Source: CAYSYY01 sp964576115 [NCBI: uncultured Gemmatimonadota bacterium]
GTDB lineage: Bacteria; Blakebacterota; Blakebacteria; Blakebacterales
DNA: 16,804 bases
NCBI GenBank assembly: GCA_964576115.1
Contig: CAZNUA010000064.1
Location: 1 to 16,804, forward strand
Direction of reading: 5' to 3'
Shown: in pieces, positions 1 through 9,700 of the stretch
Layout: the number at the start of each line of letters is the position of its first letter
How positions within the stretch are numbered: the stretch's first letter is position 1
Notes under the pieces: model-generated
What the model was told of the DNA's origin: nothing
Database searches by the model: none
Seen by the model: only the letters and a program-made list of their open reading frames with translations
Position numbers and translations under genes: made by a program

Positions 1-2036
1 AGTGCCGTGAGGAACCGCTGCGTATCTTCGCCGTCGGGCCGGCCGGCGATGACGATCTCGTGCGCGGGTCCGAGATATTCGTCGAGCGCCGAGAGCAGAG
101 CGGTGTGACCGGCCGGGGCCGAGTGCAGCTCGCTCGAAAAGGCTCCGATCGTCCGAACCGCGATCTCTTCGAATCCGGTCTGTCCGGTCAGCCGTCCCAA
201 CCGCAGCAGCGCCAGGGCGGCGAGGGCATTCCCCGAGGGCAGGGCGCCGTCATAGCTTTCCTTGCGGCGCACGAGCAGGTCGTCGGCGTCGACCGGGGCG
301 AAAAAGAAACCTCCCCCTGCGGGATCGTGGAAGAGTGCGATCGTCTCCTCGGCCAGTTCGAGCGCCCACTGCAGATACTCCACCGCGAAGGTCGAGGCAT
401 ACAGCTCGAGCAGACCGAAGAGCATGAAAGCATAATCGTCCAGATGGGCCCGCAGACCGGCGGTGCCTCGCCAGCGCTTGAGCAGGCGCCCCTCGGTGGT
501 ACGCAGGTTGTCCCGGACGAACGCCGCCGCGCGGGCCGCGGCTGCGGTCAGTTCCCCGTTTCCGAGAACCCGTCCGCCCCGGGCCAGAGCGGCGATCATG
601 AGTCCGTTCCAGTCGGTCAGGATCTTGGTGTCGCGCAGGGGCCTCACCCTTTCGGAGCGGACCGCCAGCAGCCGGGCGCGCGCTCCGGCCAGCTCGGTTG
701 CAATCTCGACTTCGCTCCTGCCCCGTTCCGCGGCCAGCGCCGCGAGCGCTCGGCGCAGATGCAGGATATTGCTCCCGGTCGGCAGTCCGGTGGCCTCTTC
801 ACGCCAGTTGCCTCTCTCTTCGATCCCGTAGGCGTCGTGGAAAAGGCCGGCACCGTCACCGAGCACGGCTTCGATCTCCTGCGCCGACCAGACGTAGAAG
901 CGTCCTTCCTCGCCCTCGCTGTCGGCATCCTCGGCCGAATAGAAGCCGCCTTCGGGAGCCCAGAGATCGCGTCGGACATAGGTGAAGATATCCCGGGCGA
1001 GATCGGCGTAGAGATCGTTGCCGGTGGCCAGGAAGGTGTCGAGTGCGGCCAGGGCGATAAGAGCCTGATCATAGAGCATCTTCTCGAAGTGCGGCACCAG
1101 CCAGATGCGATCGGTCGAGTAACGGTGGAAACCGCCGCCGACATGATCGTGGATCCCCCCGGCGTGCATCCGCTCCAGGGTCCTCTCGACCATATCGAGA
1201 GCCTCGGGGGTTGCGGTCCGGGACCAATACCGGAGCAGAAAGGTGAGGGTATGGGGCGTGGGGAACTTCGGCTCGGCACCGAAGCCGCCCGCGGCGGGGT
1301 CGAAACGGGCCGCCAGCTGCCGGTACGTTTCTTCAAACAACTCCTCACCCGACTCCGCCGCGCCGGCATCGCCCACCGGGCCGGAACCGGGGCCGACAAC
1401 CCCGATCCCCGGTTTGTCATCGCTCCGGCTCCCGCTCTCGAGCCAGGAAACGATCCTGGCGGCCGATTCCTCTACCTCCGCGCGCCGCTGACGCCAGGCC
1501 ACGGCCAGCTGCGGAAGCAGATCGAGCATTCCCGTCCGCCCGTGGCGTGTGGTTCGGGGGAAGTACGTGCCGGCGAAAAAGGGCCGCCGGTCGGGGGTCA
1601 GGACGACCGTCATCGGCCACCCCCCGCTCCCGGTCAACCCCTGGGTCACGGCCATGTAGAGATGGTCGAGATCGGGGCGCTCCTCGCGGTCCACCTTCAC
1701 GGCCACAAAGGCCTCGTTGAGCAGCCGGGCGACCGCGGCATCTTCGAAGGATTCGTGCTCCATGACGTGGCACCAGTGGCAGGTGGCGTAGCCGATCGAG
1801 AGAAAGATCGGCCGGTCGAGCTCGCGGGCCCGTTCGAAAGCCGCCTCCCCCCAGGGATACCAGTCGACCGGATTGGCGGCGTGCTGCAGCAGGTAGGGAC
1901 TGGCTTCGAAAACGAGCCGGTTGTAGTTCTCCCCGCCGTCAGCGGGCAGGGCGGCGATGTCGGCCGGGGTCAGTTCCAGCGGCGGCTTCACATCCTCGCC
2001 CCCGGACGGCACCGTCATGTCACGGTCTGGCACCAT
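1..2036 (-). CDS. DUF255 / YyaL-type thioredoxin-domain protein, 3' end cut by window
   Basis: The minus-strand frame is open from ATG at 2036 to the left edge without a stop, giving 678 codons; family members are usually close to 700 aa, so only the C-terminal tip should be missing. An N-terminal thioredoxin-like domain (about residues 35-190) carries the CHWCHVME motif at residues 86-93, with the CxxC pair at C86 and C89, followed by the family block KVDREERPD. The rest resembles the (alpha/alpha)6 six-hairpin glycosidase-like part of this family, including GGGFHRYS and WLVPHFEKM near 1090-1140. The start is set by GGGGAGG 8 nt upstream; an ATG six codons later is a weaker alternative. No signal peptide is seen, so it is probably cytoplasmic. 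The family (YyaL, human SPATA20) has no firmly known reaction; a redox role is an inference from CxxC. It lies 54 nt after the rRNA methyltransferase gene and is probably co-transcribed with it. Confidence 0.93.
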   Translation of the reverse strand, partial: MVPDRDMTVPSGGEDVKPPLELTPADIAALPADGGENYNRLVFEASPYLLQHAANPVDWYPWGEAAFERARELDRPIFLSIGYATCHWCHVMEHESFEDAAVARLLNEAFVAVKVDREERPDLDHLYMAVTQGLTGSGGWPMTVVLTPDRRPFFAGTYFPRTTRHGRTGMLDLLPQLAVAWRQRRAEVEESAARIVSWLESGSRSDDKPGIGVVGPGSGPVGDAGAAESGEELFEETYRQLAARFDPAAGGFGAEPKFPTPHTLTFLLRYWSRTATPEALDMVERTLERMHAGGIHDHVGGGFHRYSTDRIWLVPHFEKMLYDQALIALAALDTFLATGNDLYADLARDIFTYVRRDLWAPEGGFYSAEDADSEGEEGRFYVWSAQEIEAVLGDGAGLFHDAYGIEERGNWREEATGLPTGSNILHLRRALAALAAERGRSEVEIATELAGARARLLAVRSERVRPLRDTKILTDWNGLMIAALARGGRVLGNGELTAAAARAAAFVRDNLRTTEGRLLKRWRGTAGLRAHLDDYAFMLFGLLELYASTFAVEYLQWALELAEETIALFHDPAGGGFFFAPVDADDLLVRRKESYDGALPSGNALAALALLRLGRLTGQTGFEEIAVRTIGAFSSELHSAPAGHTALLSALDEYLGPAHEIVIAGRPDGEDTQRFLTA

Positions 2037-2090
2037 TCTTCCGCCTCCCCTCAACAGATCCGTGATTCCCGCCGGCCGGGTGAGCCGCGC

Positions 2091-3506
2091 TCAGCGCCGG
2101 ACGAGCAGACTGACGCTTTCGACGTGCGGAGTATGAGGGAACATGTCGAGGGGAATGACAGTGCGCAACTCATAGCGATCGGAGCAGAGTTCCTTCAGAT
2201 CCGAAGCCAGAGTGGTGGGATTGCACGAAATATAGACCAGCCGGGGGGCGGCCCGTTCGACCAGGACGCTGCGGACCTCGGGATGCAGTCCGGCCCGTGG
2301 AGGATCGACGATGATCACCGCGGGTTCGCCGGCGAGCTCGCCGGAACGCAGAAGCCCGACGGCATTGCCCGCGACGAATTCCACGTTTTGCACCTCGTTG
2401 CGTTCGGTATTGATCCGAGCGTCGGCCACCGCCTGCGGTTCGATCTCGAGTCCCACCACCCGGCCGGCCCTGCGGGCGGCCAACAGGGCGATGGTCCCGG
2501 TGCCCGAGTAGAGGTCCCAGACCAGATCCTGTGCGCCGATGTCCGCCAGATCGAGAGCGACCGCATAGAGATCCTCGGCCCCCTCGGTGTTGGTCTGGAA
2601 AAACGAGCGGGGCGAAAGGCGGAAGCGCAGATCGCCGATTTCCTCTTCGATGTACCCGGGCCCGTGCACGACCCGCAGGCTCTGACCGGTGGCCACGGCA
2701 GCCCGGCCGCTGTTGACGGTGTGGGTCACGGTGGTCAGTTCGGGGAAAGCGGCCACCAGCCCGCGTGCCAGTTCCGTCACCGCCCTCTCGCCCCGCTCGT
2801 CTCCGGCTGTAATCAGATCCGCCATCCACTGTCCCGTACGCCGACCTTCCCGGACAGTGAGAAAGCGCCAGAAGCCGGTATGGGTCCGGGTGGTGTAAGC
2901 GGGCAGGCCCGAAGCCCGGGCGGTCTCGCGCACATGGGTCATGATGGCTGCCGAGAGCGGCGGAGCCAGGTGGCATTCGGTGAGCTGAATGGTGCGATAC
3001 CACTGCCCACGCGGGTGCAGGCCGAGGGTGAAATCGCGATCGGGGGCCGACTCGGGATCGGCCATCTCGTCGGGCGAGAGCCAGCGGGCATCCCCGAAGG
3101 AGTACTCCATCTTGTTCCGGTAGCCCCAGGGGTGCGGGCTGGGACGAGCCGCTTCGACCGGGGGCAAGGTAAAGTGGCCGATCCGGGTCAGCGCGTCGGC
3201 CACCTGCTCGCCTTTGATCCGGACCTGGACCTCATAATCCAGATGCTGCAGGCGGCACCCCCCGCAGGGGCCGAAATGGACACAGCGGGACTCGACCTGA
3301 TCGGGTGAGGGACGCACGACCTTTTCGATCCGGGCTTCGGCATAGCGGGACTTGATCTTATAGATGTAGGCTTCGACCCGTTGCCCCGGCAGGGCATCCT
3401 CGACGAAGACCACGAACCCGCCGGCGGTGCGGCCCACTCCCCGGCCGCCGAAAGCCAGCCGTTCGATCTCGAGTTCGAGGATCTCTTTTTTCTTCACCTC
3501 CGCCAT
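2091..3506 (-). CDS. rlmD: 23S rRNA (uracil-5-)-methyltransferase, RlmD/RumA (TrmA) family
   Basis: A 471-aa cytoplasmic enzyme that should use S-adenosylmethionine to methylate C5 of a uridine in 23S rRNA. An N-terminal TRAM-like domain (about residues 1-65) is followed by the [4Fe-4S] cysteine set C75, C81, C84 (CVHFGPCGGC) with C178 (TECHL) as the likely fourth ligand. The SAM site reads DLYSGTGTIALLA, the acidic motif VDPPRAGLHPEV, and the catalytic Cys lies in YISCNPTTLASDL at about residue 428. All key residues of an active enzyme are present. I chose ATG 3506 because family homology begins there (MAEVKKKEIL); a TTG at 3542 would add 12 unconvincing residues. No strong ribosome-binding site precedes 3506. 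Whether it acts like RlmD (U1939), RlmC (U747) or RlmCD (both) cannot be told from sequence alone. It is divergent to the propeller gene and upstream of the DUF255 gene. Confidence 0.93.
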   Translation of the reverse strand: MAEVKKKEILELEIERLAFGGRGVGRTAGGFVVFVEDALPGQRVEAYIYKIKSRYAEARIEKVVRPSPDQVESRCVHFGPCGGCRLQHLDYEVQVRIKGEQVADALTRIGHFTLPPVEAARPSPHPWGYRNKMEYSFGDARWLSPDEMADPESAPDRDFTLGLHPRGQWYRTIQLTECHLAPPLSAAIMTHVRETARASGLPAYTTRTHTGFWRFLTVREGRRTGQWMADLITAGDERGERAVTELARGLVAAFPELTTVTHTVNSGRAAVATGQSLRVVHGPGYIEEEIGDLRFRLSPRSFFQTNTEGAEDLYAVALDLADIGAQDLVWDLYSGTGTIALLAARRAGRVVGLEIEPQAVADARINTERNEVQNVEFVAGNAVGLLRSGELAGEPAVIIVDPPRAGLHPEVRSVLVERAAPRLVYISCNPTTLASDLKELCSDRYELRTVIPLDMFPHTPHVESVSLLVRR

Positions 3507-3551
3507 GCCGGGAAGAGAACCACTCCGGTTCACCGCTCGCAAGCCGGAATG

Positions 3552-3572
3552 GACCGGAACCCCTGCCCGGTC
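3552..3572. repeat. Inverted repeat GACCGG-N9-CCGGTC in divergent gap
   Basis: The arms at 3552-3557 and 3567-3572 are perfect 6-bp reverse complements with a 9-nt spacer. They lie in the 118-bp gap between the divergently transcribed rlmD and propeller genes (3507-3624). The position would suit an operator for divergent promoters, but the arms are GC-rich in a GC-rich genome and may be chance. I see no convincing -35/-10 pair on either strand of this gap. Confidence 0.25.
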
Positions 3573-3624
3573 AGGGAGTCAGATGAAAGGTCATCCGAAC
3601 CGGTGGGAAGGAGCTCTGAATGAA

Positions 3625-4830
3625 ATGCCCGTCTTGAACCTGAGAAGGTGTGTGGCAATCGTGTTCGTCACCGCCATCCACCCGGTCATTTCCCTGCCCA
3701 CGTCGGCTCTGCAGGCTCAGCCGGACGTGCCCGTCATCGAGAACGGCCTGCGGGGTTCGCTGCGCCGGGGCCCCGAACTCGTTTGTGAGGCCGTGGCCGG
3801 ACAGGATGGCTCCGAAGAGAGCCTGCTCTACCGCCCGGTCGACCTCTTCACCGGCCCCGACGACAAGCTCTACATCGTGGACACGGGCACCCGCGCCGTG
3901 CACGTCTACGCTCCCGACGGCTCTTTCGTACGCCGGATCGGCTCTGAGGGGGAAGGCCCGGGAGAGTTCAGGATGCCGAATGCGGGCTACTTCGCCCGGG
4001 ATTCCCTGCTCGTCGTTCTCGATCCCGGCAATCAGCGCCGCTCCTTTCTCACCCCCGACGGGGAGTACCTGCGCAGCGAAACGATCGCCCCGGGAGTGAT
4101 GACCGGGGCGCCGGTCCGGATGGCCGACGGTCTCCAGGCGCGTGTCGGAGCCGGTGGACGGTTCGTGATCCGCCGCTCTCCCGACGGTCGCCTGAACGCC
4201 CTCACGCCCGGAGCCGGCGAGGATCCCGCCCTGATCGAGGTGGTCGACGAGTCGGGTGACATCCTGGTTCGGGCGGGCGAACCGAAGACCCACGAGAATG
4301 ATCTGATCGCCATGATCCTGAACCGTTTCGCCCTGGCCTGGCACCCCGACGGGTACCTCGTGGCCGGATTCGAGAATCTCAACGAGATCCATGTCTACGA
4401 TGCGGGAGAGGGAGTCCTGGAACGCATCATCACCCGCCGGCTCGGCTTCACCCCCAAAGAACCGGAGATGACCACCCGGGTCGAGAATCTGCCCGATGCC
4501 CGCGGCCAGGGCACGATAGAACGCGTCATGGCTCGGCCCGATGTCGATCCGATCACAATCGATCTGGCTATTGATGCAGCCGGCCGTATCTGGGCTCTCA
4601 CCCGGCTGACGACCCGGCGCGAGGCCGAGGAGAAAGAGGCCGAAGGGGATTACTCCGGACTGATCCGGCTCGAAGTCTACGCCCTGGGGGGGGAACTGCT
4701 CTCCGCCATCGAGCTCGACACGTCTCCGACCCTGATGACCTTCGATTCCCGGGGCGATCTCTGGCTGCTCGACGCGCGCTCGGAACTTGCCGCCTTCCGC
4801 TACCGGATCGTCTGGACAGAAGCTCATTGA
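3625..4830 (+). CDS. Secreted 6-bladed beta-propeller (NHL-like repeat) protein
   Basis: A 401-aa protein with a clear Sec signal peptide: LRR positive region, hydrophobic stretch CVAIVFVTAIHPVISL, and a cleavage zone SALQA|QPD near residues 28-31. It is therefore probably periplasmic or extracellular. The mature part has repeated propeller strands with the pattern 'small residue-DGxLY/WxxD' and 'xxVYxxDGxxxR': DDKLYIVDTGTRAVHVYAPD, GEGPGEFRMP, AGRIWALTRL and RGDLWLLDAR. This matches the 6-bladed beta-propeller family common in Bacteroidota, Gemmatimonadota and relatives; its biochemical function is not known. ATG 3625 is chosen because it puts the signal peptide at the N terminus and has AAGGAG 11 nt upstream; an in-frame ATG at 3583 (GGGAG 4 nt upstream) would add 14 polar residues before the signal. 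The gene stops 32 nt before the FadB/FadJ-like gene, but no functional link is evident. Confidence 0.88.
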   Translation: MPVLNLRRCVAIVFVTAIHPVISLPTSALQAQPDVPVIENGLRGSLRRGPELVCEAVAGQDGSEESLLYRPVDLFTGPDDKLYIVDTGTRAVHVYAPDGSFVRRIGSEGEGPGEFRMPNAGYFARDSLLVVLDPGNQRRSFLTPDGEYLRSETIAPGVMTGAPVRMADGLQARVGAGGRFVIRRSPDGRLNALTPGAGEDPALIEVVDESGDILVRAGEPKTHENDLIAMILNRFALAWHPDGYLVAGFENLNEIHVYDAGEGVLERIITRRLGFTPKEPEMTTRVENLPDARGQGTIERVMARPDVDPITIDLAIDAAGRIWALTRLTTRREAEEKEAEGDYSGLIRLEVYALGGELLSAIELDTSPTLMTFDSRGDLWLLDARSELAAFRYRIVWTEAH

Positions 4831-4844
4831 CCCGGCCGGGGTCA
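4828..4844. repeat. Inverted repeat TGACCC-N5-GGGTCA covering the propeller stop codon
   Basis: Perfect 6-bp arms at 4828-4833 and 4839-4844 enclose GGCCG. The left arm contains the TGA stop of the propeller gene, and the right arm ends 18 nt before ATG 4863 of the next gene. No T-run follows, so it is not an obvious intrinsic terminator. It could form a short mRNA hairpin affecting translation of the downstream gene, or be a chance palindrome. Confidence 0.35.
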
Positions 4845-4862
4845 GACCGCTTACATCCCGGC

Positions 4863-6560
4863 ATGTCTCTCGAAACGATCCGCAATCCCGACGGTCTCAT
4901 CGAAGCCGTCTTCCACGGCGAGGGGCGCCGGCCTCCTCTACTGACCGCCGGGGTTCTTGCAGCCCTCGAAGAACTCGTCGCCGCCGCCGAATCCAAACCC
5001 CCCGCCGGGCTCATCTTCCGGGCCGACGGTGAGGGCGACTTTCAGGCCGGTGTCAACCTCGAGGCGATGGCCGAAGTACGCACGGCCGAAGAGGCCCGGG
5101 CCGCATCCCGCACGGTTCAGCTCCTCTACGAGCGGATCGCCTGCCTCTCCTGCCCCGTTGTGGCGGCCGTGTCGGGACGCTGCCTGGGCGGGGGAACCGA
5201 ACTCATCCTGGCCTGTCACGCCCGTCTGGCGACCGACGACACAAGCACCGCCATCGCTCTGCCCGAAATCAACCTCGGCCTCATCCCCGGCTACGGCGGC
5301 ACCCAACGCCTGCCCCGAATCGTCGGCCAGCAGGCGGCTCTGAACATGATTCTGACCGGCAATCCGGTCGGAGCCCGCAAAGCTCTGGAAACAGGCCTGG
5401 TGGACCGGCTGGCGCCGCCCGGGCAGCTGCGCGAGACCGCCACCGAACTGGTGCACGACCTGCAGGCCGGGCGGGCGGCCCGGCTCGAACCCCGCCCCCG
5501 GCTCACCCCCACCGACTGGATGCTCGAACGCACCCGACGAGGACGCCGGCTGGTTCGAGAGCGGTATGCCCGGGTGACCCGCCGCCGGACCGGCGGTCAC
5601 TACCCCGCCCCCGAAATGGCCATCGAGGCGATCGGCCTGGCGGCCGAGAAGACCCCCCTGGAACGGGGCCTGGAGCGCGAGGCGGAGATGATCGCCGAGC
5701 TGATGGCCGGTGAAGTACATCCCCATCTGCTCGGCCTGCTGCGGGCCCGCCAGGCTCTGCGCCGTCCGCGGGGAACTGACCCCGAGAGCGGCGAGCCGAG
5801 TGATCTCGCCGCTGGCTTCGACCCCCCCGCCGAACTCACCGCCTCGCTGCGCCGGATCATGGAGACCGCCCCCTGGCCCGCCGAGGCCGACCGGCGGACC
5901 GGACTTCCGGCCCGACCGGGTTGCGGTGTATTGCGGCGGCTGCCGCGGGCTTTGCCTCCGACGACCGTCGAAATCGCCTGGGCGGGCGATGGCGAACCAG
6001 CCGGGTTTCCCGACACCGCCCGGCACCTGATCGCCGCGGCGGGGATGACCCCGCTGTTCACCCGCTCGATCGATACCAGCCCTGGGCTGGCCCTGCTGGC
6101 GGCTTATCTGCGCGAGGGGGACCGGCTCTGGTCCGAAGGGTGGGAGAAGGACCGGGTGGACGAAATCCTCCAGGCATGGGGCATGAAATACGGCCCCTTC
6201 GCCCTGGCCGAAGCGCTCGGCGAACCCTGGCTCGCACAGCTCGACGACCTGCCTCAACGCCCGGTCCCCGAACCGCTCGAGGGCGGCACGGCCCCGACCG
6301 GGAACCGGGCAACGGACAAGAACGAAGCCGGACTCATCGAAGAGGTTATCGCCGCTCTCTGGCTCGAGATGGAACGGCTGCACGGGCAGGTGGCCGAACC
6401 GGTCGCCGAGGGCTGGCTCGTGCTCGACGTCTTCGTGCTCGGCGGACCGGCCTTCCGGGGCGGCCTGGCAGGAGCGGCACGCTTGCTGGGGAGAGCGTCT
6501 CTTACCGCCCGCCTCGACGAGCTCGCCCGCCGCTACGGCGCTCCTTATTGCCGGAACTGA
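4863..6560 (+). CDS. FadB/FadJ-like fusion: enoyl-CoA hydratase plus remnant 3-hydroxyacyl-CoA dehydrogenase lacking the NAD-binding core
   Basis: A 565-aa protein related to the multifunctional beta-oxidation subunit (FadB/FadJ, usually about 700 aa). Residues 1-190 are a crotonase domain: oxyanion-hole segment FQAGVNLEAM, then CLGGGTE (E113) and ALPEINLGLIPGYGGTQRLP (E135), matching the two catalytic glutamates of FadB. The family linker follows (PLERGLEREAEMIAELMAG, 265-283). The Rossmann domain expected next is missing: there is no GxGxxG and no HFFNP catalytic His. Only the last part of that domain is recognisable (VEIAWAGDGEPA to GMTPLF, 369-399), followed by helical C-terminal domains (AAYLREGDRLWSEG, 413-426; GPAFRGGLAGAARLLG, 528-543). 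Hydratase activity looks possible; NAD-dependent dehydrogenase activity does not. The frame is continuous, so no simple frameshift explains it. ATG 4863 matches the family start but has no clear ribosome-binding site; TTG 4827 is an alternative. No thiolase partner is in the window. Confidence 0.85.
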   Translation: MSLETIRNPDGLIEAVFHGEGRRPPLLTAGVLAALEELVAAAESKPPAGLIFRADGEGDFQAGVNLEAMAEVRTAEEARAASRTVQLLYERIACLSCPVVAAVSGRCLGGGTELILACHARLATDDTSTAIALPEINLGLIPGYGGTQRLPRIVGQQAALNMILTGNPVGARKALETGLVDRLAPPGQLRETATELVHDLQAGRAARLEPRPRLTPTDWMLERTRRGRRLVRERYARVTRRRTGGHYPAPEMAIEAIGLAAEKTPLERGLEREAEMIAELMAGEVHPHLLGLLRARQALRRPRGTDPESGEPSDLAAGFDPPAELTASLRRIMETAPWPAEADRRTGLPARPGCGVLRRLPRALPPTTVEIAWAGDGEPAGFPDTARHLIAAAGMTPLFTRSIDTSPGLALLAAYLREGDRLWSEGWEKDRVDEILQAWGMKYGPFALAEALGEPWLAQLDDLPQRPVPEPLEGGTAPTGNRATDKNEAGLIEEVIAALWLEMERLHGQVAEPVAEGWLVLDVFVLGGPAFRGGLAGAARLLGRASLTARLDELARRYGAPYCRN

Positions 6561-6649
6561 TACCGGCCGGTCCAGTTCCTCATTTGATCAGCGCCGGGAA
6601 AACCCGCCTGAAGACCAGCTTGTAGAACCGTAATAGAAACGACGTTCTC

Positions 6650-6680
6650 CCGGAACAGTTCGTCTCCGGTCTTGTTTTTT
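6650..6680 (+). terminator. Probable intrinsic terminator after the FadB/FadJ-like gene
   Basis: CCGGA (6650-6654) pairs with TCCGG (6665-6669). The stem can extend by AC/GT inside (6655-6656 with 6662-6663) with one bulged C. It is followed by a T-rich tail ending in six T (6675-6680). It lies 90 nt after the stop at 6560 and just before the presumed nifJ promoter area. The stem is short, so efficiency is uncertain. Confidence 0.45.
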
Positions 6681-6689
6681 CGAGCGCTA

Positions 6690-6734
6690 TTGACGATTCT
6701 CAGAGTACTGAGTCTGAAATTCATTCCTCGGAGG
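6690..6734 (+). promoter_or_regulatory. Candidate promoter/operator and strong ribosome-binding site of nifJ
   Basis: TTGACG at 6690-6695 is a good -35 match, but the -10 at 17-nt spacing (TCTGAA, 6713-6718) matches only half the consensus. An inverted repeat CTCAG-AGTA-CTGAG (6699-6712) sits in the spacer, where a repressor could bind. GGAGG at 6730-6734 lies 7 nt before ATG 6742 and fixes the nifJ start. The remainder of the 181-nt gap (6561-6741) holds the terminator-like hairpin and nothing else I recognise. Confidence 0.3.
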
Positions 6735-6741
6735 ACACACC

Positions 6742-9700
6742 ATGAGTTCCGCACGCTCGATCGTCACCATCGATGGAAATGAAGCCGCTGCCCGCATGGC
6801 CTTCAAAGTCAGCGAAGTCGTCGCCATTTACCCCATCACGCCCTCCTCTTCGATGGGTGAGCTCGCCGATGCCTGGGCCGCCGACGGGCAGACGAATATC
6901 TGGGGAACAGTCCCGCTGGTCGTCGAGTTGCAGAGCGAAGGCGGGGCTTCGGGAGCGGTTCACGGCGCCCTGCAGGGCGGTGCCCTGACCACCACCTTCA
7001 CGGCTTCGCAGGGTCTGCTGCTGATGCTGCCGAACATGTTCAAGATCGCCGGCGAACTCACACCCGCCGTCTTCCATGTGTCGGCCCGCTCGGTGGCTGC
7101 CCAGGCCCTCTCGATCTTCGGCGACCACAGTGACGTGATGGCTGCCCGCAGCACCGGCTGGGGCCTGCTTGCTTCGGGCAGCATTCAGGAGGTGCACGAC
7201 CTGGCCCTTATCGCTTCGGCCGCCACCCTCGAGGCCCAGGTGCCGATCGTGCATTTCTTTGACGGCTTCCGCACCAGCAGCGAAGTGATGAAGATCGAAG
7301 CCCTGACCGATGACGATGCCCGGGCTATGATCAACATGGAGGCGGTTGCCACCCACAAGGCCCGCCGCATGAACCCCGACAATCCCTTCATCCGCGGTAC
7401 GGCTCAGAATCCCGACGTCTTTTTCCAGGCCCGCGAGACGGTCAATCCCTGGTACGAAAAATGCCCCGGGATCGTGCAGCAGGCGATGGACCGCTTCGCC
7501 GAACTCACCGGCCGTTCCTATCACCTCTTCGACTACGTCGGACCCGAGGACGCCGAGCGGGTGATGGTGATCATGGCCAGCGGCGCCGAGACCGCCGACG
7601 AGACCGTCCGCTACCTGAACGAGACCGCCGGCGAGAAGGTCGGAGTCGTCAAGGTGCACCTCTACCGTCCCTTCTCGGTCGAACATTTCATGGCCGCCCT
7701 GCCCGCCACGGTGCAGAAGATCGCCGTGCTCGACCGCACCAAGGAGCCGGGCAGTCTCGGCGAGCCCCTGTACACCGACGTGGTGACGGCCGTGGTCGAG
7801 GGTATGCACCGCGGCCTGGCACCCTTCGATGAAGCTCCCATCATCACCGGCGGCCGGTACGGTCTCTCGTCGAAGGAATTCACCCCGGCCATGGTCAAGG
7901 GTGTTTTCGACGAGCTGAAGTCCGACGATCCGAAGAACCACTTCACGATCGGCATCTACGACGACGTCACCAACACCAGCCTGACGTGGGATCCTGCCTT
8001 CTCAACCGAATCCGACGACGTTTTCCGCGGTCTCTTCTTCGGCCTGGGAGCCGACGGTACGGTCGGCGCGAACAAGAATTCGATCAAGATCATCGGCGAG
8101 GAGACCGAGAACTACGCCCAGGGCTATTTCGTCTATGATTCGCGCAAGGCGGGTTCGCGCACGGTCAGCCACCTGCGTTTCGGAAAGCAGCCGATTCACT
8201 CCACCTACCTGATTCACTCGGCCAACTTCGTGGCCGTGCATCAGGAGCAGTTTCTCGAGAAATTCGAGCCGCTCGACAAGGCCGTGCCGGGCGCGATCCT
8301 GCTCCTGAACACCACCACTCCCCCCGAAGAGGTCTGGGCCAGCCTGCCCCGCTCGACCCAGGAACAGGTCATCGCCAAGAACATCGAGGTCTGGGCGATC
8401 GACGCCTACCGGGTGGCCCGCGAGGCCGAGATGGGAGCCCGCATCAACACCATCATGCAGACCTGTTTCTTCGCCATCTCGGGCATCCTGCCGCGTGAGG
8501 AGGCAATCGCGAAGATCAAGGAAGCAATCAAGAAGACCTACGGCCTGAAGGGCGACGCGGTGGTGCAGCAGAACTACGCCGCGGTCGATCGCACCCTGGA
8601 GAACCTGCACCGGATCGAGGTCGGCACCGAAGTCACTTCGACCGTCGAGCGACCCCCTGTCGTACCGGTCGAAGCACCGGAGTTCGTACAGCAGGTCACG
8701 GCCGAGATCATCGCCGGTCGGGGCGACGAACTGCCCACCAGCAAACTGCCGCCCGACGGTACGTATCCCCTCTCCACCACCCAGTGGGAAAAGCGCAACA
8801 TCGCCCAGGAAGTACCGGTCTGGGATCCCGAGGTCTGCATCCAGTGCAACAAGTGCGTGATGGTTTGCCCGCATGCCACCATCCGCCGCAAGGTCTACGA
8901 TCCCGAACTGCTCGAGAACGCACCCGAGACCTTCAAGCACACCGCCGCCAGCGGCAAGAACTGGCCCGAGGGGTGGGTCACCACCCTGCAGGTGGCGGTC
9001 GAAGACTGCACCGGCTGCGGTTCGTGCGTCGAGGTCTGCCCGGCCAAGAACAAGGAGGTGGCGGGCCGCAAGGCGATCAACATGGAGCCCCAGGCCCCGC
9101 TGCGCGAGGCCGAGGTCGAGAACTGGAAGTTCTTCCTGGACCTGCCCGAGTACGACCGGTCGGCCCTGAAGATCAGCACCGTCAAGGAGAGCCAGCTGCT
9201 GCAGCCGCTCTTCGAGTTCTCGGGTGCCTGTGCGGGCTGCGGCGAGACCCCGTACGTGAAGCTGCTCAGCCAGCTCTTCGGCGAACGGGCTCTGATCGCC
9301 AACGCCACCGGCTGCTCGAGCATCTACTGCGGCAACCTGCCCACCACGCCATGGGCCGCCAACGCCGAGGGGCGCGGGCCGGCCTGGTCGAACAGTCTCT
9401 TCGAGGACAACGCCGAGTTCGGTTTCGGCTTCCGGCTGGCCGCCGACAAGCTGGGCGAGTACGCCCGCGAGCTGGTCGGCAAGCTCGCCGGCACCCTGGG
9501 TGACGAGCTGGCCACCGCCATCCTCGAGGCCGATCAGAGCACCGAGGGCGGGATCGGCGAGCAGCGCCGGCGGGTCGGCGAGCTCAAGGACAAGCTCGAT
9601 CAAGAGACCGATCCACTGGCCGCCGAACTGCTCGGGGTCGCCGACTTCCTGGTCAAGAAGAGCGTCTGGATCATGGGCGGCGACGGCTGGGCCTACGATA

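Noticed and set aside
60-3308. 1082-codon plus-strand open frame
   Set aside because: It is exactly codon-aligned and antisense to the DUF255 and rlmD genes, whose products are recognisable. Its translation is Gly/Arg/Pro/Gln-rich without domains.
3427-3624. N-terminal extension of the propeller gene
   Set aside because: The frame is open upstream, but part of it overlaps the divergent rlmD gene and it would bury the signal peptide; ATG 3625 fits better.
4863-6560. Frameshift as the cause of the missing NAD-binding domain
   Set aside because: Recognisable homology before and after the gap is in the same frame, and the alternative frames over 5760-5970 do not give a GxGxxG fold, so an in-frame loss is more likely than a frameshift.
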